This document shows, one piece after another, positions 27,274-37,068 of a stretch of 41,746 bases of DNA. How positions within the stretch are numbered: the first letter of the stretch is position 1; every line of letters starts with the position of its first letter. The position numbers and the translations under genes are program-made. Origin of the DNA: an uncultured Saprospiraceae bacterium (lineage in GTDB: Bacteria; Bacteroidota; Bacteroidia; Chitinophagales; Saprospiraceae); assembly GCA_937924805.1 (NCBI GenBank), contig CALDTZ010000001.1, positions 1 to 41,746 of the forward strand, written 5' to 3'. Under the pieces are notes generated by a model. The model worked only from the letters and a program-made list of their open reading frames with translations. It ran no database searches and was not told the DNA's origin.

Positions 27274-28305
27274 GTGGGATCAATAAAAAGAAATAGTAAA
27301 ATAATAATTTTAACACTTTTTGTGTGTTTTGTTTTCTTGAAAGGTAACGCTCAAGATTTTCATTACTCACAATTCTATCATGCTCCATTATCAGTAAATC
27401 CTGCATTAACAGGAATTTTTAATGGAGACAAACGTGTAACAGCAAGTGTTAGAGATCAATGGCGATCAGTACCTGTACCTTGGTTTACGACAAGTATTGG
27501 ATATGATTTTAAAATTAGTCCAGCAAAAAGTAAATCTTCTTTCTTTGGCCTAGGTGCTTTTTTAAATTATGATCGTCAAGGTGATTCAAAATTGACCCTA
27601 GGAAATATCAATTTATCTGGAAGCTATCATTACTTACTAAATAAAAACAATATTATCACCGTCGGATTATTGGGTGGTTTTTCATTAAGAGGATATGATT
27701 CTGATAACTTAACCTGGGATTCACAATGGAATGGAGTTGGAGTAGATACAGGTATTGATCCCGGCGAAAATGCAAATCGGAGTCGACTAGGCTTTTTTGA
27801 GTCTGGTGCAGGTTTTAATTATCGATGGCAAAAAAGTTCAAGAACAAAAATTGACCTAGGTGTTGGTGCTTGGCACTTAATCGAACCTAAGATTGCTTTT
27901 AATCAGTCAGATGATTTAGTCCTTCCTAGGAGGTTTTCAGCTTATGCAATTGCTGCCTTTAAACTGGTCGACAATCTTGATATTCAATTAGATGGGTTAT
28001 ACCAAATGCAAAACACGTACAACGAGCTATTGGTTGGTGCATATCTAGATATATATTTAAATAAAAAGCCTGGTAAAAGAACAAATCTTCACATTGGAGG
28101 TGGTTATAGAATTAGCGAGTTACCAGCAGTATATCCTAAGATTGCTGTACAATACAATGAATTTTTATTAGCATTTAGCTATGATATTGATATTTCTGAA
28201 TTAAGCCAACACACAAATTACAGAGGTGGACCAGAAATTCATTTTAGATATATAATTACCGATGTTAAGCCACTTGGCCAATTTAAAACTTGTCCTATTT
28301 TCTAA
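27274..28305 (+). CDS. PorP/SprF-family T9SS outer-membrane protein (cassette 2)
   Basis: The 343-residue protein starts at GTG 27274, the only usual start that gives the whole signal peptide (IIILTLFVCFVFLKGNAQ). It then has the family opening DFHYSQFYHAPLSVNPALTG, about a dozen amphipathic strands and the CPIF tail. It is clearly a paralogue of the product at 9115-10137, sharing the HYSQ, NPxLTG, QKSSR and CPI-aromatic positions, but has diverged widely. In the family, such proteins help secrete type B CTD substrates; the substrate here is the 2033-residue protein two genes downstream. Confidence 0.9.
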   Translation: MGSIKRNSKIIILTLFVCFVFLKGNAQDFHYSQFYHAPLSVNPALTGIFNGDKRVTASVRDQWRSVPVPWFTTSIGYDFKISPAKSKSSFFGLGAFLNYDRQGDSKLTLGNINLSGSYHYLLNKNNIITVGLLGGFSLRGYDSDNLTWDSQWNGVGVDTGIDPGENANRSRLGFFESGAGFNYRWQKSSRTKIDLGVGAWHLIEPKIAFNQSDDLVLPRRFSAYAIAAFKLVDNLDIQLDGLYQMQNTYNELLVGAYLDIYLNKKPGKRTNLHIGGGYRISELPAVYPKIAVQYNEFLLAFSYDIDISELSQHTNYRGGPEIHFRYIITDVKPLGQFKTCPIF

Positions 28306-28329
28306 CCGATGCAAGCATTATACACACAT

Positions 28330-30750
28330 ATGAACCGGTTATTACCATTTATCTTATTCTTGATAATGGGTACTTCATCTTTACATGCGCAAACATTTAA
28401 AGCATTTACTGAAGCTGCCGATATCGCAATGGAAGACAAAGATTATTATAGTGCTTTGAGCTATTATAATAATGCTATTGAGTTCGATGAAAACAATATG
28501 GATATTCGCTATAAAAGAGCAAAATCTGCAGCAGCTTTCAACTCATATTCACTAGCGGCTAAGGAGTTTGAATATGTACTAAATCAAGACTCAACGAATA
28601 CATTCCCTTTAGCTAGTTTTGAATTAGCTCAAATGCAACAACAACTTGGTAAGTATGAAGAAGCAAAAGGAAATTACGAACTTTTTATTTCTGAATATAC
28701 AGGATCGGATGAACGTAAATTAGCCATCGCTAGAAAAGAAATTGAAAGTGTAAATTGGTCTGTTGATTTAATGGCCAAAGAGCAAAGTGGTACTTCAGTA
28801 GAAAGATTAGGTGACCAAATTAATACGGCCTATTCAGAATTTGGTGCTATTAAATTGGACAATGAACTATATTATTCATCCTTACGGTTTGAAGATCTAT
28901 CTAGCGAATTTGATCCGAATCGTTCAGTAGGTAAAATATTGAGCTCTAAAGATAACTTGGAAGGTGTTGTCTTAGAAACTGGAGAAATCAATAATAGTCA
29001 AAAAACAGTAGCACACTCAACTTTTACACCAGATAGAGATCAAATTTATTATACACTTTGTGACTATGTTTCCGCTCAAGACTTAAAATGTAAATTATAT
29101 TATAGAAATATTGATGGAGAATTTTACGGTGATCAAATGCCATTACCAAACTTTATTAATAGTGATGAATATACTGCAACGCAACCTAATATTGCTTTTG
29201 ATAAAAACTCTGGTAAGACAAGGCTTTACTATGTTTCGGATCGACCGCTAGCGGATGGTACAGAGCATGGTTTAGATATTTGGTACACAGAACTAGTTGA
29301 TGGAGGTAATTTTACAGAACCAGTTAATGTTTCAGATGTTAATACGAAAGGAAATGAAATAACTCCGTTTTTTCATTCCTCTTCTTCGACATTATATTTT
29401 AGTTCTGATGCAGATTTAAGATTAGGCGGGTTTGATATCTTTAAATCGATACAAAAAGAAAATGGTTTTGGCCAACGTATAAATCTTGGAGCCCCAATTA
29501 ATACTAGTTATAATGATGTATATTATACATTAAGTGATGACAACAAAGAAGCTCACTTTTCTTCTAATCGATTGGGTTCAAACTACATTGACCAACTTGC
29601 CGAAGCTTGTTGTTATGATATTTATAAAGCAGATATTCAACCAACGAAAGTAGTGTTAGATGCATTGACGTTTAATAAAACGACGCTTGATTCATTAGAA
29701 GGAGTTACCGTACGATTATTAGATGCAGAGACGGAAGAAATTATTGATGTGGTGGATAATATGACAGAAATCAACCATCTTTTTAATCTTGAGTCTGATC
29801 GAGAATATTTACTTTTTGCTGATAAAAGTGGTTACGGATCTGATACCATTTATTTTGATACTTACAATGTGATTGGAGAAGATACACTCATTAAGAAACT
29901 ATACTTAGAACCGCAATTTATAGAGTTAGAAGTCTTAACTTTTAATCGAGGTACAAATGAAGATTTAGCTGGTACGACTATTATTATTGAAGATATGTCT
30001 GATCCAGATAATCCTAAAATTGAAAAAATTAATCTCGATGGAAATAATTTTACTTTCCAATTAGAAAGAGGAAAACAATATAAAGTAACTGCAATGAAAG
30101 ATGGTTTTGAACAATCTTCCATTATGGTGGATACACGAGACCCTGAAATAGGAGATAAAGTTATTAGGAAATTATATTTAACATCTGAGGTGATTTCATT
30201 AACCGGTGTCTTACCATTGACTTTATATTTTGATAATGATAAACCCGATGAGAATAGCATAAAAATGTTTACTCTTAGAAGTTATACAGAAACGTATTAT
30301 CCATACATAGCAAGGAAAGATGTCTTCCTAAGACAAAAAGCAGATCAATCTTCCGTGTTAGATGTTTTCTTCGAAAACGATGTTAAAGGTGGATATACAG
30401 ACCTTCAACAATTTCTAAATGCCTTAGTCAACAGACTGGCAAGAGGAGAAAGTTATGAACTTGAAATTAAAGGATATTGTAGCCCGAAATGGACAGACCA
30501 ATACAATAAAGCACTTGGTTTGAGAAGAGTGTTTAGTGTAAAAAATGAGTTGCGTGATCATCTAAATGGTGTATTGACTCAATATCTTGATAATGGGCAG
30601 TTGAAACTAAAAGATGTAACCTATGGAGAAGAATTGGCTCCAGGAGGCATTTCAGATTCTCAAACAAATGTAAAAGAATCGATTTACAGTATTGAGGCCT
30701 CAAAAGAAAGAAAGGTGATTATCGTAGATATTAATCAAATTAACAAATAA
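28330..30750 (+). CDS. PorE-like TPR / beta-propeller / CRD / OmpA-like protein (cassette 2)
   Basis: I start at ATG 28330, which gives a clean signal peptide NRLLPFILFLIMGTSSLHAQ and a 24-nt gap like that in cassette 1. ATG 28309 would add 7 residues. The 806 residues have TPR helices (about 24-150), a propeller with TLYFSSDADLRLGGFDIF and AHFSSNRLGSNYID, two carboxypeptidase-regulatory-like domains around 440-630, and an OmpA-like domain from LYFDNDKPDE onward. As in cassette 1, the diaminopimelate-binding Asp is replaced (Ser718 in GYCSPKW) while Arg733 is kept, and a large insert follows the first strand. By position it should anchor the secreted protein that follows 26 nt later. Confidence 0.88.
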   Translation: MNRLLPFILFLIMGTSSLHAQTFKAFTEAADIAMEDKDYYSALSYYNNAIEFDENNMDIRYKRAKSAAAFNSYSLAAKEFEYVLNQDSTNTFPLASFELAQMQQQLGKYEEAKGNYELFISEYTGSDERKLAIARKEIESVNWSVDLMAKEQSGTSVERLGDQINTAYSEFGAIKLDNELYYSSLRFEDLSSEFDPNRSVGKILSSKDNLEGVVLETGEINNSQKTVAHSTFTPDRDQIYYTLCDYVSAQDLKCKLYYRNIDGEFYGDQMPLPNFINSDEYTATQPNIAFDKNSGKTRLYYVSDRPLADGTEHGLDIWYTELVDGGNFTEPVNVSDVNTKGNEITPFFHSSSSTLYFSSDADLRLGGFDIFKSIQKENGFGQRINLGAPINTSYNDVYYTLSDDNKEAHFSSNRLGSNYIDQLAEACCYDIYKADIQPTKVVLDALTFNKTTLDSLEGVTVRLLDAETEEIIDVVDNMTEINHLFNLESDREYLLFADKSGYGSDTIYFDTYNVIGEDTLIKKLYLEPQFIELEVLTFNRGTNEDLAGTTIIIEDMSDPDNPKIEKINLDGNNFTFQLERGKQYKVTAMKDGFEQSSIMVDTRDPEIGDKVIRKLYLTSEVISLTGVLPLTLYFDNDKPDENSIKMFTLRSYTETYYPYIARKDVFLRQKADQSSVLDVFFENDVKGGYTDLQQFLNALVNRLARGESYELEIKGYCSPKWTDQYNKALGLRRVFSVKNELRDHLNGVLTQYLDNGQLKLKDVTYGEELAPGGISDSQTNVKESIYSIEASKERKVIIVDINQINK

Positions 30751-30776
30751 GGTTTCCACTAAACGATAAACGACAA

Positions 30777-33700
30777 ATGAAATTATTTGCAAACATATTG
30801 AACTTAAAGAGCTTAACAATAGCAGTATTGTTCCTTAGTAGCTTTTCGTTAAATGCTACGCATATAGTTGGTGGTGACCTGACATACGTGTGTTTAGGTG
30901 ATGAACTATATGAGTTTACTTTAAAAGTGAGAAGAGATTGTATAAACGGTGATGCACAAGCACCATTTGACTCTCTTGCTTCTATTGGATTTTTTAATGA
31001 ACAAGGATTTTTGATTGAATCAGTTGCTGATACAGGACAAATTTTGATTCCAATTACGTCAATGGAAACCATTGAATCCACATTGAAACAGAATTGTAGT
31101 ATTCTAGATCCATTTGTATGTGTCACAGAAGCAACCTATAAAGTAATCGTAAAATTACCATACAGAGCAGAAGGGTATCTAGCCGTTTATCAGCGATGTT
31201 GTCGTAATTCAATTTTACAAAATATTTCTGATCCACTTTTTACTGGAGCATCCTATTTCATTCACTTGTCAGGTGAATCCATGGATGAGTGTAATTCCAG
31301 CCCTGTATTTGATGAATGGACAGACATCTATGCATGTTTAAATGAGGATTTAGTTTTTAAGCATACAGCTACAGACGTAGATGGAGATGAACTTGTCTAC
31401 AGCCTGTGTGCGCCTACAACTGGTGCAACAGAACCTTTTCCAATGCCACAGCCACCAAATGATCCAGCATCCAATGCATACCCATACTATCCAACGGTAA
31501 ATTGGTTAAACGGGATATTTTCAACAGATAATATGTTTGGGGCAGGTACTCCTTTAACAATTGAAAGTAATACGGGCCTTTTTACAGCACGTCCTGGTAT
31601 GGTTGGAACTTTCTTGATCGGCGTTTGTGTAGAAGAGTACAGAAATGACGTCCTCTTATCACGGACTAGGAGAGATTTTGAAATTACTGTTTTGCCATGT
31701 GGAGAACCTACAAATATTGATTTTACATATCAGTCATTAGATTGTGAAACGTTAGAATATCAATTTACGAGCGTCGCAACTGACGATATTGTTTCGTATG
31801 ATTGGGATTTTAATGCACCTTCAAATGATTCAGCTTTTTCTAGCGATGAAATGTCGCCAATGTTTACTTTTCCTGAAGAAGGTATCTATGAAGTAGAGGT
31901 AACAAGTTATAATGTAGACAGTACGTGCATTGCTGTTGAAAATGTTGAACTGAATGTAGTACTAAGTGGTGTGGTCTTAGACTTTGAAACGACCATCGCT
32001 TCATGTGAAGAAAATGGAGTCAATCTAGTAATCGAAGATCTTTCGATGATAATTGATCCTAATGTCACAATATTGAGCAAAGCTTGGACTATTTTTGTCG
32101 ATGGATCGATTGTAAATGTGCCTTCGGATCAAATAATAATGTTAGACGATATCCTTTTCGAAACAATTGATATTACACTTTCAATCGTTACCAATGAAGG
32201 ATGTGAAAAAAGTATTAATGAAACATACAATATCAATGATTTACTTCCAAAAGCAGATTTTGAAGTGGTTGTTGTGCAATGTTATTCGAATGGATTCCAA
32301 ATGGCTGCTCAAGATATTTCTGGCCCATTAAATCCTACATTAATTCCTGTAAAATGGAGTTGGACCGTTGATGATGGATCTAATTCACAAATGTTTATGG
32401 GGCAATCGATTAACTTTGATGCATTATCGCCAATGACGATTGATCTCGAAGTTGAGTATACCAATGGGTGTTTTGGATTTATCAGAAAAGTAATTGATCC
32501 ATATGAAGATTTAGCTCCAACGATTGATATTTCAATAAATCCTCAAGGATGTGATTTTGAAGAGTCGGCAACGTTAGATTTATCTGCCATGGTTTCTGGT
32601 GGCTCTTTTACAGGAATGCCAGATACGTATAATTGGACGATCATACAAAATGGTAACTCAGATAATTATTCAGGTCAAGACATTGAAATTGAAATCACAG
32701 ATTTTGATAATCCTCTTGAGGTCAATGTTTTAATTACCTATAACAATGGCTGTCAATTTAGTGAAACTAGATTATTAGAAATAGGGGATATAATTCCTTG
32801 GGTTGATATTGATGTGAGTAACATTGTTTGCTTAGAAAATAACTTGGTGGACCTAACTTTAACTGGAAATGTATCAAATGCGGCTGGTTTTAATCCATTA
32901 AGTTTTGAATGGACGGTAAACAATGGCAATATAGAATCATACACTGGCCAAGTTATTGATATACAAATCAATGCTGAAAATACGCTTTCAGTGGTTTTAA
33001 CGATAACCTTTGACAATGGCTGTATTACTACGGTTGAAGAGGAGATCAATATATCTGAAGATATCCTTCCTACTGCAAGTTTTGATGTTGAGATAACAAA
33101 TTGTGATGATCCAAATGCGATCGTTGTTACGGTTGTCAATACGACCGAATATGAAGCAGCAGAGATTGAAGATTTACTATTTTCTTATACTATAAATGGG
33201 GTTGTCTTTACGACATCAGATTCGACGTTCGAAATTGTTTTATCATCAATGGATGATTTGGATATATCACTTGATTTAGAATTTGATAATGATTGCAGTG
33301 CGACACTTACCCTTGAGAATATAGATATAAGTATTCCGACGATTGATTTTATTTCTGATCCAATATTTACATGTATGGGAATGGAAGTTAGCTTAGTTGC
33401 AAATCCCAATCCTAATTGGGATTATCAGTGGGATCCAACGAATGGTTTATCTTTCGAAAATGGAGTGTCCGATCCGACAGTCTCTGTGATGGAAAATACT
33501 ACCTATTTCGTGACAGTTTCTAATGGCGCATGTTCAGTAGAAGCATCTATTGATGTCGTGATTATGATGGAATCTGAAATTCAAGTTTCAGGGATAGACA
33601 ATATTTGCGACGGTTTATTTGATTTAGAAATTGCAAATCCAATTATGGGTGCAATTTATCAGTGGTCAGAAACGGAGGATTTTGCAAATATTATTTTCAC

Positions 33701-36700
33701 TGGAAACATGTTTTCTGGTAGTTTAGAAGATTTATCAGGAACCACACTATATGTAAGGATTTTTGGTGATAATCCAGATTGTTTGGTTGGAATGTTAACC
33801 TTAGATTTAATTGATCAATCGATTGATATTGATATAACCGAACCATTTATGTTGTGTTATGGAGATACAGCAACGTACATAGTTCTTAACAATGTTCCAG
33901 ATCATAATTTAACGTATTCATGGATAGATGATCATATTGTTAGCGGCGCAGATACACCTACACCTACCATTGGTGTTGGTTTTGAAGATGAAACCTTTGA
34001 AATAGAATTTACAACTACGAATCAATATGGTTGTTCTATAACTAACTTTGTGACGGTTATAGTAGGAGAGACACAACCCATTACCTTTGACTATGATTAT
34101 GAGGTATGCGGTGAATTGACTGTTTGTTTTACACCGAATGGAAACCAAGCGAACTTATATATCTTCAACTTTGGAGATCCCGTTACAGGTAATGATAATC
34201 AAGCCATAGGGCAAACAGCTTGTCACACCTTTAGCCAATCAGGTGATTTTGATATTACAATAGAAGGAGTAGGTACAATATGTTCTGGTGTATCTATAAC
34301 GGAATCTATTACAGTATATGGAGATGATGGTGTCGATTTTTCTATTGATGGTGTGATTGGAGATACAGTTAAGCTGTGTGCAAATGAAACATTAGATTTA
34401 GATATCATTACGAATGTGCCAGATAGTTTAATCACTTGGTGTGATTTAGATGGTAATACGGTTGCCAATGGAGGTGGGTTCACAATAACGGGTAGCGGTA
34501 CTGCAGATATACCTTTCTTTGATGGATTAATCGTTAAAATTAATTTAACGGATGAATGTATCGTAAGTGATACTTTAATTATTGACCCTTATGACTTTGG
34601 TCCAGGTACGGATAATGATGCTTTAGACTTTACCTATGAAGTGGAAGATTGTGGTGGATTAGAAGTTTGTTTCGATGCAAATACAGATGCTGCAGGAAAT
34701 CTTGAGTGGAGTTTTGGAGACGGAGCTACTATTTTTGGTGTACAATCGCCATGCCATACCTATACTGGATCAGGTACCTATGAAGTTATCTTAATGGCAC
34801 CAAATGCGCCTTGTCCTGTTGAACCGCACACAGAAATAATTAAAGTATTTGATGGCCCATTTGTAACTATTTTAGGGACCGACAATGATACATTGAATTA
34901 TTGTTTTGGAGAAATTGTTGAACTTGAAGCAATTACAAATGCCGAGATGGCTGATATTCAGTGGTGTAATGCTGATAATATGGTTATTGGAACAGGACCT
35001 TTCTTTACATTTATTGGTGAAGGGGACACAGATATCTATGTAAAATTAGATGGTGGCGATGATTGTATTGATACATCATTAGTTTCACTAATTGCGTATG
35101 ATTTTGGTCAAGGAACAGAAAATGATTCTTTATCATTTGATGCTTATTTAACGGAGTGTGGCGGTCTTGAAGTTTGTTTTGAAGCCAATACAGATGCTGG
35201 TGGATTTATAAATTGGGATTTTGGTGATGGAGAAACCTCATTTGGAATTCAATTCGTATGCCATACCTACACAGGATCAGGAACCTATGATGTTGTTATA
35301 GACGCAGCAGATGCTCCATGCTTTGTAGAACCTTATAGCGATGAAATTTTAATTTTAGGTGAAGAACCAATGTTGACATTAGATATAGAATCCGATACCT
35401 TATTTTATTGCTTAGGAGAACCTGCTGTAATCATGGGAATGGCAAATGTTCCAGATGAAAATATTACATGGTGTGATACTTTAGGCAATGAATTAGGACA
35501 GGGGAGTTCTTTTGTATTCGCTGGAATGGGAACCAATAGTTTTATTGCTAAAGCGACAGATGGTCTTGGATGCACAGACTCTGTATCGTTTGTATTAATG
35601 TCTTATGATTTTGGCCCAGGTACAGATAATGATACCCTATCTTTTGAAGCAAATCTCTCTGATTGTGGTGGTCTTGAAGTTTGCTTTGAGGCAAATACAG
35701 ATGCGGGAGGAAATATTATATGGGATTTTGGTGATGGAACTACCACAGATAGTTTACAAAATGTTTGTCATACCTATGCAGATATTGGCACGTATACGGT
35801 TACTATTTCTGCACCCGGAGCGCCTTGCCCAGTGGTCAGTTATACGGAAGAAATTACATTATTTGGTGTTGATCCAAGTTTAGAAATTACGAGTCAATCA
35901 AATAATTGTATTGATGATACCTATACCATTATTGCGACTTCAAATATTGGTGCAGAAAACATAACTTGGTGTGATGATCAAGGAAATCAAATATTCGTTG
36001 GAGATATATTTGAAGTTATGATAACAGAACAAACAACTATTTCGGTTAAAGTATCAGATGGTTTAGGTTGTGGAGACACATTAGATATCGTTCTTTATCC
36101 ATCATTAGGTTTTGATGATTTAATGATTGATGTTTCGAATGCTGATTGTTCTGGAGATCCTTATGATGTCTTTATTACGGGAACAAATGTAGATTCATTT
36201 ACATATGTTTGGGGCCCTTCAAGTTGTATTCTTGGTGATACAATAGGCTCATCAATTATGGTAGATCCGGAAGCAGCAAAAGATATATTTGTTACTATTA
36301 CGGAAAATGGTACTGGGTGTGATACAACCTTAACACAAGAGATTTTGCCAGGTCTCGAAGGAATAGACTTTATGCTAGTCAAAGATCCAGGAGATACGAT
36401 TTTCTTTGGTCAAGAAGTGACTGTAACATTGGTTCCTTTTGATGAAGATTGGCAAGTAGAGTGGAGTACTGGAGATGAGAATGTGGAATCTATTATGGAT
36501 ATGCCGGAGAATACCACTGAATACTCCGTTACAATCACGGATGAGAATGGGTGTGTAGCAGAAGTAAGTATGGAGGTAGTAGTACTACAACCATTGTGTA
36601 CGGAAGAAGATGTATTCTTACCGACCGCATTTTCGCCGAATAGTGATGGTAATAATGATTTATTAATGGTTCGGTCAAACTTTATTGATGAAATGGAAAT

Positions 36701-36878
36701 CAAAATCGTCAATAGATGGGGACAAATCGTTTATCAATCATCAGATAGAAATGAAGGATGGGATGGTACTTACGATGGAGAAGAATTAGCTCCAGATGCA
36801 TTTGCATATTGGTTGGATGTATTATGTGTAAATGGAGAAAGATATGTAACTCAAGGTAATGTAAACCTTATAAGATAA
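30777..36878 (+). CDS. Giant secreted type B CTD protein with two repeat arrays, 2033 aa (cassette 2)
   Basis: The protein has a signal peptide (SLTIAVLFLSSFSLNATHIVGG), then an N-terminal domain homologous to that of the 1365-residue protein. Shared landmarks are RRDCING, YQRCCRN, DVDGDELVY and IGVCVEEYRND. The middle contains five tandem 90-93-residue two-Cys repeats (from residue 402), Ig-like domains, and four tandem PKD+Ig units of 181, 169 and 169 residues (marker Cys at 1111, 1292, 1461, 1630). It ends with a TIGR04131 sorting domain (FLPTAFSPNSDGNNDLL, IVNRWGQIVYQS, GWDGTYDGEELAPDAFAYWL, NVNLIR) from about 1945. It should be exported by the T9SS and displayed at the surface. Strong acidity suits a Ca-binding marine surface filament, but that is inference. 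Confidence 0.9.
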   Translation: MKLFANILNLKSLTIAVLFLSSFSLNATHIVGGDLTYVCLGDELYEFTLKVRRDCINGDAQAPFDSLASIGFFNEQGFLIESVADTGQILIPITSMETIESTLKQNCSILDPFVCVTEATYKVIVKLPYRAEGYLAVYQRCCRNSILQNISDPLFTGASYFIHLSGESMDECNSSPVFDEWTDIYACLNEDLVFKHTATDVDGDELVYSLCAPTTGATEPFPMPQPPNDPASNAYPYYPTVNWLNGIFSTDNMFGAGTPLTIESNTGLFTARPGMVGTFLIGVCVEEYRNDVLLSRTRRDFEITVLPCGEPTNIDFTYQSLDCETLEYQFTSVATDDIVSYDWDFNAPSNDSAFSSDEMSPMFTFPEEGIYEVEVTSYNVDSTCIAVENVELNVVLSGVVLDFETTIASCEENGVNLVIEDLSMIIDPNVTILSKAWTIFVDGSIVNVPSDQIIMLDDILFETIDITLSIVTNEGCEKSINETYNINDLLPKADFEVVVVQCYSNGFQMAAQDISGPLNPTLIPVKWSWTVDDGSNSQMFMGQSINFDALSPMTIDLEVEYTNGCFGFIRKVIDPYEDLAPTIDISINPQGCDFEESATLDLSAMVSGGSFTGMPDTYNWTIIQNGNSDNYSGQDIEIEITDFDNPLEVNVLITYNNGCQFSETRLLEIGDIIPWVDIDVSNIVCLENNLVDLTLTGNVSNAAGFNPLSFEWTVNNGNIESYTGQVIDIQINAENTLSVVLTITFDNGCITTVEEEINISEDILPTASFDVEITNCDDPNAIVVTVVNTTEYEAAEIEDLLFSYTINGVVFTTSDSTFEIVLSSMDDLDISLDLEFDNDCSATLTLENIDISIPTIDFISDPIFTCMGMEVSLVANPNPNWDYQWDPTNGLSFENGVSDPTVSVMENTTYFVTVSNGACSVEASIDVVIMMESEIQVSGIDNICDGLFDLEIANPIMGAIYQWSETEDFANIIFTGNMFSGSLEDLSGTTLYVRIFGDNPDCLVGMLTLDLIDQSIDIDITEPFMLCYGDTATYIVLNNVPDHNLTYSWIDDHIVSGADTPTPTIGVGFEDETFEIEFTTTNQYGCSITNFVTVIVGETQPITFDYDYEVCGELTVCFTPNGNQANLYIFNFGDPVTGNDNQAIGQTACHTFSQSGDFDITIEGVGTICSGVSITESITVYGDDGVDFSIDGVIGDTVKLCANETLDLDIITNVPDSLITWCDLDGNTVANGGGFTITGSGTADIPFFDGLIVKINLTDECIVSDTLIIDPYDFGPGTDNDALDFTYEVEDCGGLEVCFDANTDAAGNLEWSFGDGATIFGVQSPCHTYTGSGTYEVILMAPNAPCPVEPHTEIIKVFDGPFVTILGTDNDTLNYCFGEIVELEAITNAEMADIQWCNADNMVIGTGPFFTFIGEGDTDIYVKLDGGDDCIDTSLVSLIAYDFGQGTENDSLSFDAYLTECGGLEVCFEANTDAGGFINWDFGDGETSFGIQFVCHTYTGSGTYDVVIDAADAPCFVEPYSDEILILGEEPMLTLDIESDTLFYCLGEPAVIMGMANVPDENITWCDTLGNELGQGSSFVFAGMGTNSFIAKATDGLGCTDSVSFVLMSYDFGPGTDNDTLSFEANLSDCGGLEVCFEANTDAGGNIIWDFGDGTTTDSLQNVCHTYADIGTYTVTISAPGAPCPVVSYTEEITLFGVDPSLEITSQSNNCIDDTYTIIATSNIGAENITWCDDQGNQIFVGDIFEVMITEQTTISVKVSDGLGCGDTLDIVLYPSLGFDDLMIDVSNADCSGDPYDVFITGTNVDSFTYVWGPSSCILGDTIGSSIMVDPEAAKDIFVTITENGTGCDTTLTQEILPGLEGIDFMLVKDPGDTIFFGQEVTVTLVPFDEDWQVEWSTGDENVESIMDMPENTTEYSVTITDENGCVAEVSMEVVVLQPLCTEEDVFLPTAFSPNSDGNNDLLMVRSNFIDEMEIKIVNRWGQIVYQSSDRNEGWDGTYDGEELAPDAFAYWLDVLCVNGERYVTQGNVNLIR
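31980..33350 (+). repeat. Five tandem 90-93-residue coding repeats with paired cysteines
   Basis: Units begin at 31980, 32256, 32526, 32805 and 33078, spaced 276, 270, 279 and 273 nt. Each has a Cys exactly eight residues after the first position (DFETTIASC, DFEVVVVQC, DISINPQGC, DIDVSNIVC, SFDVEITNC), a central W/Y-T-[IV] strand, and an N[GED]C-type or NDC Cys near the end. They look like PKD/Ig-type domains with one disulfide each. Confidence 0.75.
34075..36105 (+). repeat. Four tandem PKD+Ig units, period 507 nt in the last three
   Basis: The marker codon TGC/TGT of CGGLEVCFEANTDAGG (CGELTVCF in copy 1) lies at 34107, 34650, 35157 and 35664, a spacing of 543, 507 and 507 nt. Each unit has a PKD half (WDFGDG, CHTYTGSGTY) and an Ig half (NITWCDxxGN, then a strand ending in the linker SYDFGPGTDND). 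Copies 2-4 are very similar in DNA as well as protein, which suggests recent duplication. Confidence 0.85.
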
Positions 36879-36926
36879 TTTGATAATTTATTTATTGTTA
36901 ACGAATTTTACGATTTTACGAAACTT

Positions 36927-36958
36927 AAAAGGAGTGTGTCATGACGCTCCTTTTTTTT
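36927..36958 (+). terminator. Rho-independent terminator of T9SS cassette 2
   Basis: AAAAGGAGTGT pairs with ACGCTCCTTTT (one T-G pair) around the 6-nt loop GTCATG and is followed by more T. It lies 49 nt after the stop of the 2033-residue protein and mirrors the terminator of cassette 1. Confidence 0.88.
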
Positions 36959-37068
36959 ATTGCTTAAACTGAAAATTTAAGAAATATTTAATAGCACTAG
37001 GTTAATAATAGATAGGGGAACGACGTGAATATCAGGGTCATAACAATAGAATGACCAATTCGTACCAA

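Noticed and set aside
27155..27406. Minus-strand frame of 83 residues across the leader of cassette 2
   Set aside because: It covers the signal peptide of the PorP-like gene in antisense and has no family features; most of it is AT-rich noncoding sequence.
30740..31126. Minus-strand frame of 128 residues at the start of the 2033-residue protein
   Set aside because: It is a shadow of the conserved N-terminal domain on the plus strand.
34075..36105. Repeats with regular spacing that might suggest a CRISPR array
   Set aside because: The period of 507 nt is far too long and the repeats are in-frame protein domains inside one gene.
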